IMG/VR virus record: IMGVR_UViG_3300008110_000080
Location: 1-49,988 of that record
Source: a virus
DNA length: 49,988 bases
Strand: one strand, 5' to 3'
Shown: in pieces, positions 28,000-35,529 of the stretch
Position numbering within the stretch: the stretch's first letter is position 1
How the letters are laid out: every line of letters begins with the position of its first letter
Notes under the pieces: generated by a model
The model's input: the letters and a program-made list of their open reading frames with translations, nothing else
What the model was told of the DNA's origin: nothing
The model's database searches: none
Program-made: the position numbers and the translations under genes

Positions 28000-28264
28000 T
28001 TTTACAATTTATAATTTTACAAATAAACCAAGATTTTGGTATAAACTAAAATGGTTTCATAAACAACTATCTAAAAATAAAAATTTGGAAATTGAAACTT
28101 TTTTTTCAAATTATAACTTGTTTTCTTTTGAGTTTGATTGTAAACTCACTGGAAAAGATCATGCTGGTATTAGATTTAAACTAAATGTTTTTGGTTTAGA
28201 AATAGAAATAAATTTTTATGACTCCAGACACTGGGATTATAAGAATAATTGTTGGGAAGAATAA
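27989..28264 (+). CDS. Hypothetical protein (91 aa)
   Basis: MYVNFTIYNFTNKPRFWYKLKWFHKQLSKNKNLEIETFFSNYN...: beta-rich second half (GIRFKLNVFGLEIEINFYDSRHWD). The ending HWD...N.W recalls some conserved phage proteins. Unknown. Confidence 0.6.
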   Translation: MYVNFTIYNFTNKPRFWYKLKWFHKQLSKNKNLEIETFFSNYNLFSFEFDCKLTGKDHAGIRFKLNVFGLEIEINFYDSRHWDYKNNCWEE

Positions 28265-28271
28265 TTTCTAA

Positions 28272-28299
28272 TTGACAAAAATTTAAATTATATTATTTT
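28272..28299 (+). promoter_or_regulatory. Promoter, near-leaderless
   Basis: TTGACA, 16 bases, TATTTT, then 7 bases to the ATG at 28307. Confidence 0.5.
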
Positions 28300-28306
28300 T
28301 ATATTT

Positions 28307-28411
28307 ATGAAAATAAAAAAACAAAGAGTGACGGAAAAAAAAATAGGATCAACCAAAATTAGAAAAACTGTAACTGTAACTGTTACTAGACCATCTAAGA
28401 GGAAAAAATAA
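28307..28411 (+). CDS. Small very basic protein (34 aa)
   Basis: MKIKKQRVTEKKIGSTKIRK followed by TVTVTVT and PSKRKK: about one third Lys/Arg, with a short beta-like TVTVTVT. It has its own promoter. Possibly nucleic-acid-binding; no family. Confidence 0.5.
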   Translation: MKIKKQRVTEKKIGSTKIRKTVTVTVTRPSKRKK

Positions 28412-28412
28412 T

Positions 28413-28895
28413 ATGAAAGAAGAACTACAACTAGAACTAGTAAAAAAATATCCTAAGATTTTAAAAAATTTTAGAGGAGATCCAATGCATACATGTATGG
28501 CATGGGGGTTTGAAGTAGACGATGGTTGGTACAAGCTTCTAGATGAATGCATGGAAAAGATGCAATACTTCTGTGATCTTTGTTCTAAAGACGGAAGAGA
28601 AGTACAGGTAGTGGCTGATCAAATTAAAGAAAAGTATGGAGATCTTCGATTTTATGTAAGCGTCTATGGTGCAGATAAAATCGAGGATGATATTATTGAC
28701 GACATCATTCATGAAGCAGAAAGAAAATCTAGAAATACTTGCGAGGTAACTGGTGAAAATGGCGTTCTTTGTAAAAGAGGTGGCTGGTTTAAAACTCTTT
28801 GTAGAGAAGAAGCAAGAAAACAAGGTTATGTTGCTTGTTGTGAAGAAACCGAAAAGTTTTGGAAAACAAAAGATGAACAAGAAATTACATCTTGA
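28413..28895 (+). CDS. Conserved phage/prophage protein (160 aa)
   Basis: Residues KYPKILKNFRGDPMHTCMAWGFEVDDGWYKLLDECMEKMQ and VVADQIKEKYGDLRFYVSVYG match a well-spread family of unknown function in phages of Gram-negative bacteria. Three to four cysteines near the C-terminus (TCEVTGENGVLCKRGGWFKTLC) suggest a zinc site. Starts two bases after the previous stop. Confidence 0.75.
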   Translation: MKEELQLELVKKYPKILKNFRGDPMHTCMAWGFEVDDGWYKLLDECMEKMQYFCDLCSKDGREVQVVADQIKEKYGDLRFYVSVYGADKIEDDIIDDIIHEAERKSRNTCEVTGENGVLCKRGGWFKTLCREEARKQGYVACCEETEKFWKTKDEQEITS

Positions 28896-29061
28896 TGACT
28901 TGGAAGACTACGCTTTTTATCAAAGCGGATTATCTGCTGATGGATGTTTGAATAAATTAGATACATATGCAAAAGAATGTATTAAAAATTATGGTAGAAT
29001 TCTTTTGAGACTTCAGAAGCAAGAAATAACTGATTGTTTAAATCATTTTAATGAAGAATAA
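28873..29061 (+). CDS. Hypothetical protein (62 aa)
   Basis: Start at 28873 (MNKKLHLDDLEDYAFYQSG) chosen; the frame extends upstream but only as a shadow of the previous gene. Helical (CLNKLDTYAKECIKNYGRILLRLQKQE). Overlaps the next gene by 11 bases. Confidence 0.55.
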   Translation: MNKKLHLDDLEDYAFYQSGLSADGCLNKLDTYAKECIKNYGRILLRLQKQEITDCLNHFNEE

Positions 29062-29395
29062 TTGGCAACATATTGGTGTTATATTAACAGGAATTGCTGC
29101 TCTAATAACAGCTGGTGTTGGTGTTTATGATAAATTAAAAATTGTACACCAAGAAGTTTATAAACCAATCTTAAAAAAAGAATATGGTATTGTGGATGAT
29201 AAAGATGGTTGGGTTAATTTGAGAGAAAAACCAGATATTTCTTCATCATCAATTGCTAGAATTTTAAATGGAACAAACTTAGAAATACTTGACAAGTCTG
29301 GAAATTGGTTTAAAGTATATACTGAAAGCGGAAGAACCGGATACGTCTTTAAAGATAGATTGATACTGTTTGAGTATCAAACAAACAAACAATAA
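29051..29395 (+). CDS. Membrane-anchored SH3b-domain protein (114 aa)
   Basis: Residues about 8-28 (IGVILTGIAALITAGVGVY) form a membrane helix. Residues 45-105 (GWVNLREKPDISSSSIARILNGTNLEILDKSGNWFKVYTESGRTGYVFKDRL) are a bacterial SH3 domain with the typical N-L-R-x-x-P, W-x-K-V and G-x-V-x-x-x-x-L elements. SH3b domains usually bind peptidoglycan peptides. With the domain outside the inner membrane, a role in lysis or superinfection exclusion is possible. Confidence 0.8.
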   Translation: MKNNWQHIGVILTGIAALITAGVGVYDKLKIVHQEVYKPILKKEYGIVDDKDGWVNLREKPDISSSSIARILNGTNLEILDKSGNWFKVYTESGRTGYVFKDRLILFEYQTNKQ

Positions 29396-29399
29396 TTTT

Positions 29400-29606
29400 A
29401 TGAATCAGAATAAAAATAAACCAGATTGGGTTATAATCTCAATTGTAGCTATAGTTATAACATCACTAACCGGAATGTGTATGAGTGAATATATATCATA
29501 CCTATCTACAAAACAAAAAAATGAAACGATTAGAGAAGCAATTGAAAAAAATTGGTCTATAGAAAACATTCAAGGACTTTTAAACTCAACTAAAAATGAA
29601 AACTAA
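29400..29606 (+). CDS. Single-pass membrane protein (68 aa)
   Basis: Start at 29400 (MNQNKNKPDWVIISIVAIVITSLTGMCM). Helix about residues 10-28, then a charged soluble tail. It lies directly after the SH3b gene, so both may act at the membrane. Unknown. Confidence 0.6.
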   Translation: MNQNKNKPDWVIISIVAIVITSLTGMCMSEYISYLSTKQKNETIREAIEKNWSIENIQGLLNSTKNEN

Positions 29607-30051
29607 AAATTACACACCAGACGGACAACATCCCGAAGATGCTATTTTTAAAGTAAAAACATTCATAAATGAACTTCAATCGGTTCAAGAAGAATATTTT
29701 ATAAAATTAGTAAGAGATTTAAATTTAACTAAAGAAGGAGAAGATTGGCTGTTCGATTATGTTTATAATACAAAATATGATGAAAACTATGATGGATTTG
29801 AACACTATCTAGAAAATTTTAAAAAAAAGTATGATGATATGGTTTTTCATGATACTATGTATAATGAATCCGTTGATGCTTTATTACCAACGGATTTTGG
29901 AGAATTTAGTCCTATGTTTCATATGAGTTCTTATGAGTCTGATTTGGAAACCGCGTTTCCTCCAGCATATAATGATAATGAGCCTATTTCTTTAGGTTTG
30001 GACACTATAACTGTCAATAATCAAAATGCACAATCGGACAATCAAATTTAA
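29596..30051 (+). CDS. Acidic hypothetical protein (151 aa)
   Basis: MKTKNYTPDGQHPEDAIFKVKTFINELQSVQEEYF...: helical first half, then Tyr/Asp-rich, with a low-complexity end. Overlaps both neighbours (11 and 26 bases). Unknown. Confidence 0.6.
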   Translation: MKTKNYTPDGQHPEDAIFKVKTFINELQSVQEEYFIKLVRDLNLTKEGEDWLFDYVYNTKYDENYDGFEHYLENFKKKYDDMVFHDTMYNESVDALLPTDFGEFSPMFHMSSYESDLETAFPPAYNDNEPISLGLDTITVNNQNAQSDNQI

Positions 30052-30370
30052 ATTCTGGAATCCACAAACCAAAGGGTTTATTGAACAATACAAATATAGT
30101 GGATATGTTGATGAATTGTTTGAGCAAGATGATATGCTTATCCCTTGTCAATATACTGGTTTACAAGATAAAAACGGAAAAGATGTATACGAAAATGATT
30201 TAATTAAAGTGGATAAGAATGGATTTGGAGAAATTCGTACTGGTAAAATAGGGTTTAAATTTGGAGCATTTTGTGTTGAATATTTAGAACCAACTAGTAC
30301 AATGAATTTTAACTTCATGCATCAACTTGGACCATTTGAAGTTATTGGTTGTGCTTTAGAAAAACAATGA
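30026..30370 (+). CDS. YopX-family protein, copy 1
   Basis: RTIKFKFWNPQTKGFI at the start and CQYTGLQDKNGKDVYENDLI in the middle are the YopX signature (first described in Bacillus phage SPbeta), followed by a beta-barrel-like second half ending FEVIGCALE. Function unknown; the family is common in phages, often in several copies. Three more copies follow at 32098, 32904 and 34249. Confidence 0.85.
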   Translation: MHNRTIKFKFWNPQTKGFIEQYKYSGYVDELFEQDDMLIPCQYTGLQDKNGKDVYENDLIKVDKNGFGEIRTGKIGFKFGAFCVEYLEPTSTMNFNFMHQLGPFEVIGCALEKQ

Positions 30371-30633
30371 ATAACGAAACATTCACAGAATACAAATACG
30401 CAATATATCACAAACCTACTAAAAAATGGGTACAGTTTGGAAATGATGATTCGTTATTTATGACTATTATAGAACTAGTTGAATTCAAAGATTGCTTTAT
30501 TAATGGAAATAAAGATTTTATGGAAAAGTTTTTAAAGAGAAGCGTTTTCAATAAAACTCCAAATTATTGCAAAGATAATTTTTTAGAATTTGAATTCGTA
30601 AAAGTCAAAGCAACATATACAATAGAATTATGA
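30367..30633 (+). CDS. Hypothetical protein (88 aa)
   Basis: Start at 30367 (MNNETFTEYKYAIYHKPTKKWVQF) makes an ATGA overlap with the YopX gene. The core YAIYHKPTKKWVQF.....F....L..F.. resembles a small phage family. Unknown. Confidence 0.6.
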   Translation: MNNETFTEYKYAIYHKPTKKWVQFGNDDSLFMTIIELVEFKDCFINGNKDFMEKFLKRSVFNKTPNYCKDNFLEFEFVKVKATYTIEL

Positions 30634-31094
30634 ATACCGAAATAGAAACATTAAAACAAGAATTCCAAGGAATTCAAAACACATTTCTTCATAAAGAAGA
30701 AACAAAACCAGAAGAAGCATTCTATACAAAAAATGTAGAAGAATGGCTAGAATTTTTTAAAACCCCCCAAGTTGATCGTGTGGGTGAATATATTTTTGAT
30801 TATGAAATTATCAAAAACGCCGAAGCATTTGCATTGGGTCCAGTATTTTCTTATATGGGAAAAGTAGAAGCTTGTTCTTCGGTGGAATATGGTTCTTTGA
30901 ATGATCTGAAAAACTCTTTAAAAGCAAAAAAATACTTAGTTTATTACATTCTTTGTAGAGTTGTTTCTGAACCTGTTGGTCCAATTGAATCAGAAGATTT
31001 TATTATTACTTATAAAGATAAATTTGTAAGAAAAGACAGAATTGGGAAAAATCCGAAAACAAGGTACACATTTAGAGGACATATATTAGAGTGA
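30630..31094 (+). CDS. Hypothetical protein (154 aa)
   Basis: Helical N-terminus (ETLKQEFQGIQNTFLHKEE) and a beta-rich C-terminal domain (YLVYYILCRVVSEPVGPIESEDFIITYKDKF). ATGA-type overlaps on both sides. Unknown. Confidence 0.6.
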   Translation: MNTEIETLKQEFQGIQNTFLHKEETKPEEAFYTKNVEEWLEFFKTPQVDRVGEYIFDYEIIKNAEAFALGPVFSYMGKVEACSSVEYGSLNDLKNSLKAKKYLVYYILCRVVSEPVGPIESEDFIITYKDKFVRKDRIGKNPKTRYTFRGHILE

Positions 31095-31426
31095 ACGATT
31101 ACATACCAGACAAATGGGTAGTAGTTAAGATCGAAGGAGGGGAATTTCCTTTGACTTATAAAGTATTCGGTTGTTGGTATGGTGGTTATTTGGGTTCTAA
31201 TTCTTGGAAGATGAATAGTGGAATTAGAGTCGCATCAAAAGGATTAGATTCTTATTTATTTGAAGGTTTTTCTGGTTCTATATATAAGTGTTTTGAAGGA
31301 AATTACGGAACGCATATGTATGGTCATGGAGTATTAGATGATATTATACAGAGATCCAAAGAAGCTGGAATGAATGTAGAAATAATGCCAGAAGATACGA
31401 ATTGGCTTGACTTGAAATATGAATGA
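31091..31426 (+). CDS. Conserved phage hypothetical protein (111 aa), GTG start
   Basis: DKWVVVKIEGGEFPLTYKVFGCWYGGYLGSNSWKMNSGI looks like a conserved beta-rich domain of T4-like and jumbo phage proteins of unknown role. The GTG start overlaps the previous TGA (GTGA), an unusual start for this genome. Confidence 0.7.
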   Translation: MNDYIPDKWVVVKIEGGEFPLTYKVFGCWYGGYLGSNSWKMNSGIRVASKGLDSYLFEGFSGSIYKCFEGNYGTHMYGHGVLDDIIQRSKEAGMNVEIMPEDTNWLDLKYE

Positions 31427-31441
31427 TCGTATATTGGTTGT

Positions 31442-31669
31442 GTGAAAACTAAAAAGACTTCATCGATACCAAACAAAGTCTATTATCCAGAGATTAATGA
31501 TAGTTACTCCATTATTTCATATTACGAAAACCCGGATGATAAAAATGTTAAAAAAATTAAAATTCCAACGTGGCTATCGGAATTAATATCTTATGAGGTG
31601 GTGAACGAATCTGAAAAAGCTGTAATGGAATTTAAAAAAGACGTCCTTGAAATGTTTAAATATGAATAA
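31442..31669 (+). CDS. Hypothetical protein (75 aa), GTG start
   Basis: Begins with GTG AAA ACT AAA AAG; then TSSIPNKVYYPEINDSYSII and an acidic helical end. No ATG nearby fits. Overlaps the prepilin-like gene by 8 bases. Confidence 0.5.
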   Translation: MKTKKTSSIPNKVYYPEINDSYSIISYYENPDDKNVKKIKIPTWLSELISYEVVNESEKAVMEFKKDVLEMFKYE

Positions 31670-32093
31670 AAAAGCATTTAGTATTATTGAGGTAATAGTA
31701 GCAATAGGAATATTTGCTTCAGTTATAGTGAGTATTTTTGGCTTGCTCTCTATTGCTTTATATTCAGTTCGTTCAGTAGAAAACGAAACAATAGCAAACA
31801 ATTTTTGTGAAACTATTTTTGGAATATGGGATGTCTTTCCAAGAGAGCATAGAGATCAGCCTATACCGATACCGTACATGGGAAATTTTACATTATCTCA
31901 AAACAGAACATTTTTTTTAAATGAAAATGGAGCAATAACGGATGATTCTGCTAAAGCTGTAATAAAGGTAGAATATATCGTAGACAAATCAAACAATTTT
32001 AATATGATCGATGCTACGTTTATATGGCCACCAAATGCTCCAGAAGATTCTTTAGTAAGGCGAGAGCTATGGTTTAAGACTGGTTATTTGTAA
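31662..32093 (+). CDS. Type IV prepilin-like protein (143 aa)
   Basis: Begins MNKKAFSIIEVIVAIGIFASVIVSIFGLL: a short basic leader, then F-S-I-I-E-V-I-V-A with Glu at position 5 of the mature form, then a 20-residue hydrophobic helix. This is the prepilin peptidase (class III) signal of type IV pilins and type II secretion pseudopilins such as GspI/PilV; the residue before the cut is Ala instead of Gly. The C-terminal part (NRTFFLNENGA.., VIKVEYIVD..., ELWFKTGYL) is a small beta domain. Start at 31662 chosen over an upstream in-frame Met within the previous gene. Rare in a phage. Confidence 0.75.
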   Translation: MNKKAFSIIEVIVAIGIFASVIVSIFGLLSIALYSVRSVENETIANNFCETIFGIWDVFPREHRDQPIPIPYMGNFTLSQNRTFFLNENGAITDDSAKAVIKVEYIVDKSNNFNMIDATFIWPPNAPEDSLVRRELWFKTGYL

Positions 32094-32097
32094 TAAT

Positions 32098-32496
32098 ATG
32101 AGACAACTTAAATTCCGAGCTTGGGATAAACTAGAAAAACGATTCTTCTATCCAGACAAAGGTTATCAAGGACATTATGTTCTTTATTTGAATGGACAAT
32201 TTCAAAACCTTCAGAATGGTTCTGGTGGTGATGAATATGTTGTTCAGCAATTTACTGGACTAAAAGACAAAGATGGAAAAGAAATTTATGAAGGTGATAG
32301 AGTAAGGTTCACATATGTAAATGTAGTAAATATGACTGGAGGGGCTAGAATAGTAGATGTGTTTGGTGAAGTGCAATGGTGCAAAAACATTGCATCCTTT
32401 GGGGTTCTTTATGAAAAATATATAGAATTCAAAGAAATGACAAATGTTGAAGTAATTGGAAATATTTTTGAAAATAATGAACTTTTAAAACAATGA
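32098..32496 (+). CDS. YopX-family protein, copy 2
   Basis: MRQLKFRAWDKLEKRFF and VQQFTGLKDKDGKEIYEGDRVRF are a textbook YopX start and core; the end NVEVIGNIFENNELL is also typical. 132 residues. The next gene overlaps by 4 bases. Confidence 0.9.
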   Translation: MRQLKFRAWDKLEKRFFYPDKGYQGHYVLYLNGQFQNLQNGSGGDEYVVQQFTGLKDKDGKEIYEGDRVRFTYVNVVNMTGGARIVDVFGEVQWCKNIASFGVLYEKYIEFKEMTNVEVIGNIFENNELLKQ

Positions 32497-32693
32497 AATT
32501 GTTAAAATTCGTTTATATGGGAAGAAGATTATTTGCTGAAATAGATGTCGAAAACAAATGCATATTTGCCTTAATGAATTGTGATGACCCTGAATCTAAT
32601 TTTGGAGGTATCAGAGTTACGACTGAAATGGATGGGGGAGAGTTTTTTAAATCAGTACAAAAATACTTGACAGCTGATGGTTGTTTTGTATAA
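32493..32693 (+). CDS. Hypothetical protein (66 aa)
   Basis: MKLLKFVYMGRRLFAEIDVENKCIFALMNCDDPESNFGG...: a small beta-rich protein, ATGA overlap with the YopX gene. Unknown. Confidence 0.6.
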   Translation: MKLLKFVYMGRRLFAEIDVENKCIFALMNCDDPESNFGGIRVTTEMDGGEFFKSVQKYLTADGCFV

Positions 32694-32701
32694 TAAAATT
32701 T

Positions 32702-32890
32702 ATGAAAAATCCGTTGAAAAAACTAACAAAAAAAGAACTCATCAAACATTGTGAAAACCTATCAGAGTATTCTGCAAAAATAACACAAGAATACAACAAA
32801 GTTATTCATAAATGGTCCAAACAAAACAAAGAAAATGAAGAATTTATACTCAAAAGTTTTGAAGAAAAGAGTAAACCCCAGAACTTTTAG
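32702..32890 (+). CDS. Helical hypothetical protein (62 aa)
   Basis: Start at 32702 (MKNPLKKLTKKELIKHCENLSEY). The pattern LTKKELIK....L and the helical, charged rest suggest a short coiled coil. An earlier in-frame Met would overlap the previous gene. Unknown. Confidence 0.55.
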   Translation: MKNPLKKLTKKELIKHCENLSEYSAKITQEYNKVIHKWSKQNKENEEFILKSFEEKSKPQNF

Positions 32891-32903
32891 AAAAATATAA
32901 ATT

Positions 32904-33380
32904 ATGAAAAATAGAGAAATAAAATTCCGCATTTGGAACACCTTGATGAAACGTTGGCTATGTGAAGATTCACAATATCTTCAAATGGATGGCAAGAAAG
33001 TCCATGCTGCACCTTGGAGTACAATGGAATGGGATATTCCTTCTGAACAATTTGTTATCCAGCAATTTACTGGAGAGTACGACATGAATAGAAAACCAAT
33101 ATACGAAGGCGATATTATTAGTTCATATTCAGCTGAATTTATTAACGAAAATTTTGAAGCTGAAATAGTTTTTATTGATGCTGCTTTTCATGCGAAGGTT
33201 AATGAAAAGGATTATAGAGGTGTATGGAGTGGTAAAGATATTGAAGTAATGGGAAATATATTTCAATTACCATGCAATCCAGATCATAATGGAGAATGTT
33301 TGGTTTGTGATTGTTGGTTGAGTGATTGTCCTTTTAATAAAAATGAACAACAAAATTTTATAAAATCACAATCAATATGA
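32904..33380 (+). CDS. YopX-family protein, copy 3, with Cys-rich tail
   Basis: REIKFRIWNTLMKRWL and IQQFTGEYDMNRKPIYEGDIIS define the YopX core. After the usual end (IEVMGNIFQ) there is an extra 40-residue tail with CNPDHNGECLVCDCWLSDC, probably a zinc site. This tail is absent from the other three copies. Confidence 0.85.
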   Translation: MKNREIKFRIWNTLMKRWLCEDSQYLQMDGKKVHAAPWSTMEWDIPSEQFVIQQFTGEYDMNRKPIYEGDIISSYSAEFINENFEAEIVFIDAAFHAKVNEKDYRGVWSGKDIEVMGNIFQLPCNPDHNGECLVCDCWLSDCPFNKNEQQNFIKSQSI

Positions 33381-33430
33381 AATCAATTAAACAAGAATAT
33401 GCCATATTATCCTTTGAATATAAGAAATAA
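33377..33430 (+). CDS. Micro-ORF (17 aa)
   Basis: MKSIKQEYAILSFEYKK starts by ATGA overlap with the previous stop. Only the overlap supports it; may be chance. Confidence 0.25.
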   Translation: MKSIKQEYAILSFEYKK

Positions 33431-33433
33431 ATA
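33426..33433 (+). promoter_or_regulatory. T4-like late promoter motif (AATAAATA)
   Basis: AATAAATA, 13 bases before the start of the lectin-like virion gene at 33447. One mismatch to the T4 late motif. Confidence 0.35.
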
Positions 33434-33446
33434 TTAAATAGATAAT

Positions 33447-34232
33447 ATGGAAAAAATTATTTTGAATAATACTAAAATCGAAGGAAATGTTATTTTTAAT
33501 CCTCCTTGGACGCCAAAAAAAATGTCAACTTTATTTTGGTATGATGCTTCCGATCTATCTACTATAGCCTCAACTGGAAATGAGGTTACTCAAGTCTTGG
33601 ATAAGTCCGGTAACAATTATACTCTTACAAGAGATGGAACTAACCCCGGTCCAAATACTAGAACACGAACTCTCAACGGATTGAATGTATTTGAATGGGT
33701 TGGAAATAATTGTCTTGATAACAACTCATTCACATACAATCAGGTAGCAACACCTCTGAATATCGCAATGGTTATTCAAATTGATACCCCTATTAATACG
33801 CAAGCGTTTTTTCTAGCTGGAACAAATTCATCGGCAACAGGACAAAGGATGTCGAGTCGTGTTAGAGCGGACGATAATTTCGAAGTGTTGGGGGGAAGTA
33901 ATACTGGCGTTAATATTGCAATGCAAGGCGGTTCATCTACACGCAACCAACCTTATATTATTATACCTAAATTTAATTCGACTAGTAGTGCTTGGAGAGT
34001 AAACGGAACACAAACGAACACAGGAAATGTAGGAACGAATTCTTTTGTAAACATTCAATTTGGTCATAATGAAATTGAAGGAAGCGACCTTACTGGATAT
34101 ATTGCCGAAGTAGTAGGGTTTTCAGATAACACTAAACAAGAAATTATAGAAGGATACCTAGCTTGGAAATGGGGATTGGTAGAATATCTTGATTCTAATC
34201 ATATCTATAAAACAAATAGACCTATATTATAA
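33447..34232 (+). CDS. Concanavalin-like (LamG-type) virion protein
   Basis: After a 28-residue N-terminal part, STLFWYDASDLSTIAS...VLDKSGNNYTLTR begins a jelly-roll lectin-like domain. It ends with the hallmark IAEVVGFSDNTKQEIIEGYLAWKWGL...HIYK (residues about 222-257). Such domains are common in phage tail fibres, baseplate and decoration proteins and bind sugars or mediate assembly. A related domain is at the C-terminus of the protein at 43763. It stands alone among small accessory genes, with its own late-type motif. Confidence 0.8.
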   Translation: MEKIILNNTKIEGNVIFNPPWTPKKMSTLFWYDASDLSTIASTGNEVTQVLDKSGNNYTLTRDGTNPGPNTRTRTLNGLNVFEWVGNNCLDNNSFTYNQVATPLNIAMVIQIDTPINTQAFFLAGTNSSATGQRMSSRVRADDNFEVLGGSNTGVNIAMQGGSSTRNQPYIIIPKFNSTSSAWRVNGTQTNTGNVGTNSFVNIQFGHNEIEGSDLTGYIAEVVGFSDNTKQEIIEGYLAWKWGLVEYLDSNHIYKTNRPIL

Positions 34233-34248
34233 TTTATTTTATATATAA

Positions 34249-34572
34249 ATGAACAAAAATAAATTTAGAATTTGGAATCAAAAACTTAAACAATTTCAAG
34301 AAACGCATCTACTACAAAGTCAGCAGCAGTTCATTGGAATCTTGGATAAAAATATGCGAGAGATATATGAAAGAGATGTTGTAAAATTCTTTACCTACGA
34401 TGGAGAAGAACTTGGGGAAGTTGTATATAGCACAGACTCTTGTGCATATTATATCAATGATTACCCAATTATGAATTTAAGTCTTGCAACTTTAGAAGTT
34501 GTTGGTAATATGGTTGAAGATTATATGTGGGACGAAAATGGAGAAAAACTTGTAAAACAAAATTATGATTAA
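34249..34572 (+). CDS. YopX-family protein, copy 4, short and diverged
   Basis: NKFRIWNQKLKQF and QQFIGILDKNMREIYERDVVKF correspond to the YopX start and core, with Arg in place of the usual Gly (YERD for YEGD). The end ATLEVVGNMVED matches. At 107 residues it is the shortest copy. Confidence 0.75.
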   Translation: MNKNKFRIWNQKLKQFQETHLLQSQQQFIGILDKNMREIYERDVVKFFTYDGEELGEVVYSTDSCAYYINDYPIMNLSLATLEVVGNMVEDYMWDENGEKLVKQNYD

Positions 34573-34774
34573 CAAATATCATCAAGTAAAAGCAGTCACA
34601 CCAATAGTTTCTCCCATTATAGACGAACCGGTTAACCAACCCATTGTTAGTATTGTTAACACATATACTAAGAGTTTTGAAGAAAACGGAGTTCTGGTGT
34701 GGTATTTGTATCTTGTTAACTACGATGATCAAGTATTTAAATATAGACTGGATATTTATAATTCTAACTCTTAA
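34565..34774 (+). CDS. Hypothetical protein (69 aa)
   Basis: MINKYHQVKAVTPIVSPIIDEPVNQPIVSIVNTYTK...: Val/Ile/Pro-rich, beta-like, with a C-terminal LVWYLYLVNYDDQVFKYRLDI. Overlaps the YopX gene by 8 bases. Unknown. Confidence 0.55.
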   Translation: MINKYHQVKAVTPIVSPIIDEPVNQPIVSIVNTYTKSFEENGVLVWYLYLVNYDDQVFKYRLDIYNSNS

Positions 34775-34792
34775 GAAAAAAGAATTAAACGA

Positions 34793-35113
34793 ATGATTAA
34801 TAAAATTATGAAGAAGACGAAAAATCCATCTCTTAGGGAAAAAGTATATCAGTACGAATTATTTCTCCATAAAATTAATTCGTTTATAGTATCTTGTAAC
34901 AATGAAGGCGTAAGAGAATTAGTTGCAAATGCTGATAATTGGTCATATGCACATCGAAGAGGAGAATTTTTAACAGACAAACAAAGAGACGAAATTATTA
35001 ATAATGCTTTTTGGAATCTTCTCAAAACTCCAAACGCTGATAGAGGAACCGAAGAGAGACGGAAGGCATGGACAGAACAGGCTAAACAAAAAGAACAAGC
35101 ATTTATAGCATGA
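34793..35113 (+). CDS. Hypothetical protein (106 aa)
   Basis: SLREKVYQYELFLHKINSFIVSCNNEGVRELVANADNWSYAHRRGEFLTDKQRDEIINNAFWNL: this helical core, with DNWSYAHR, is familiar from phage proteins of unknown function. An alternative start is the Met at codon 6. ATGA overlap with the next gene. Confidence 0.65.
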   Translation: MINKIMKKTKNPSLREKVYQYELFLHKINSFIVSCNNEGVRELVANADNWSYAHRRGEFLTDKQRDEIINNAFWNLLKTPNADRGTEERRKAWTEQAKQKEQAFIA

Positions 35114-35529
35114 GTCCTGAACTAATAAGATACACTAAAAAAGTCGATTCACTTAGAGATATTCTAAAACAACATGGATTTGAAAATTTACATTTTCATT
35201 GGTATAGTGATGGAATCTATTCTGGTAATTGGAAAGATATGTCTGTTGCTACAGAAATGCCAGATAGAGAAGAAAGATTTACTCTTTGGAACTTTGGGTT
35301 TAGAAGTTCAAAAGAAGATAACAAGAGAATTAAAATAGAAGCTAGAGCTTCTGAGCCACCACAAGGAGACGAAATCTTTATTTTTGAATTAAGATATTAT
35401 CCAGAAGTTGTATTGCACGATAGACACAAGTTCTATGGACCTAGTGCGGTATTAGAAGTTTCGGGTATCTTGGAAAGAGACTTGATAGATTTGCAAAAAT
35501 ATATAAACTACCTATTAAACATTGCATGA
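35110..35529 (+). CDS. Hypothetical protein (139 aa)
   Basis: MSPELIRYTKKVDSLRDILKQHGFENLHFHWYSDGIYSG... then a beta-rich domain (DEIFIFELRYYPEVVLHDRHKFYGPSAVLEVSG) and a C-terminal helix. Coupled by ATGA to both neighbours. Unknown. Confidence 0.6.
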   Translation: MSPELIRYTKKVDSLRDILKQHGFENLHFHWYSDGIYSGNWKDMSVATEMPDREERFTLWNFGFRSSKEDNKRIKIEARASEPPQGDEIFIFELRYYPEVVLHDRHKFYGPSAVLEVSGILERDLIDLQKYINYLLNIA

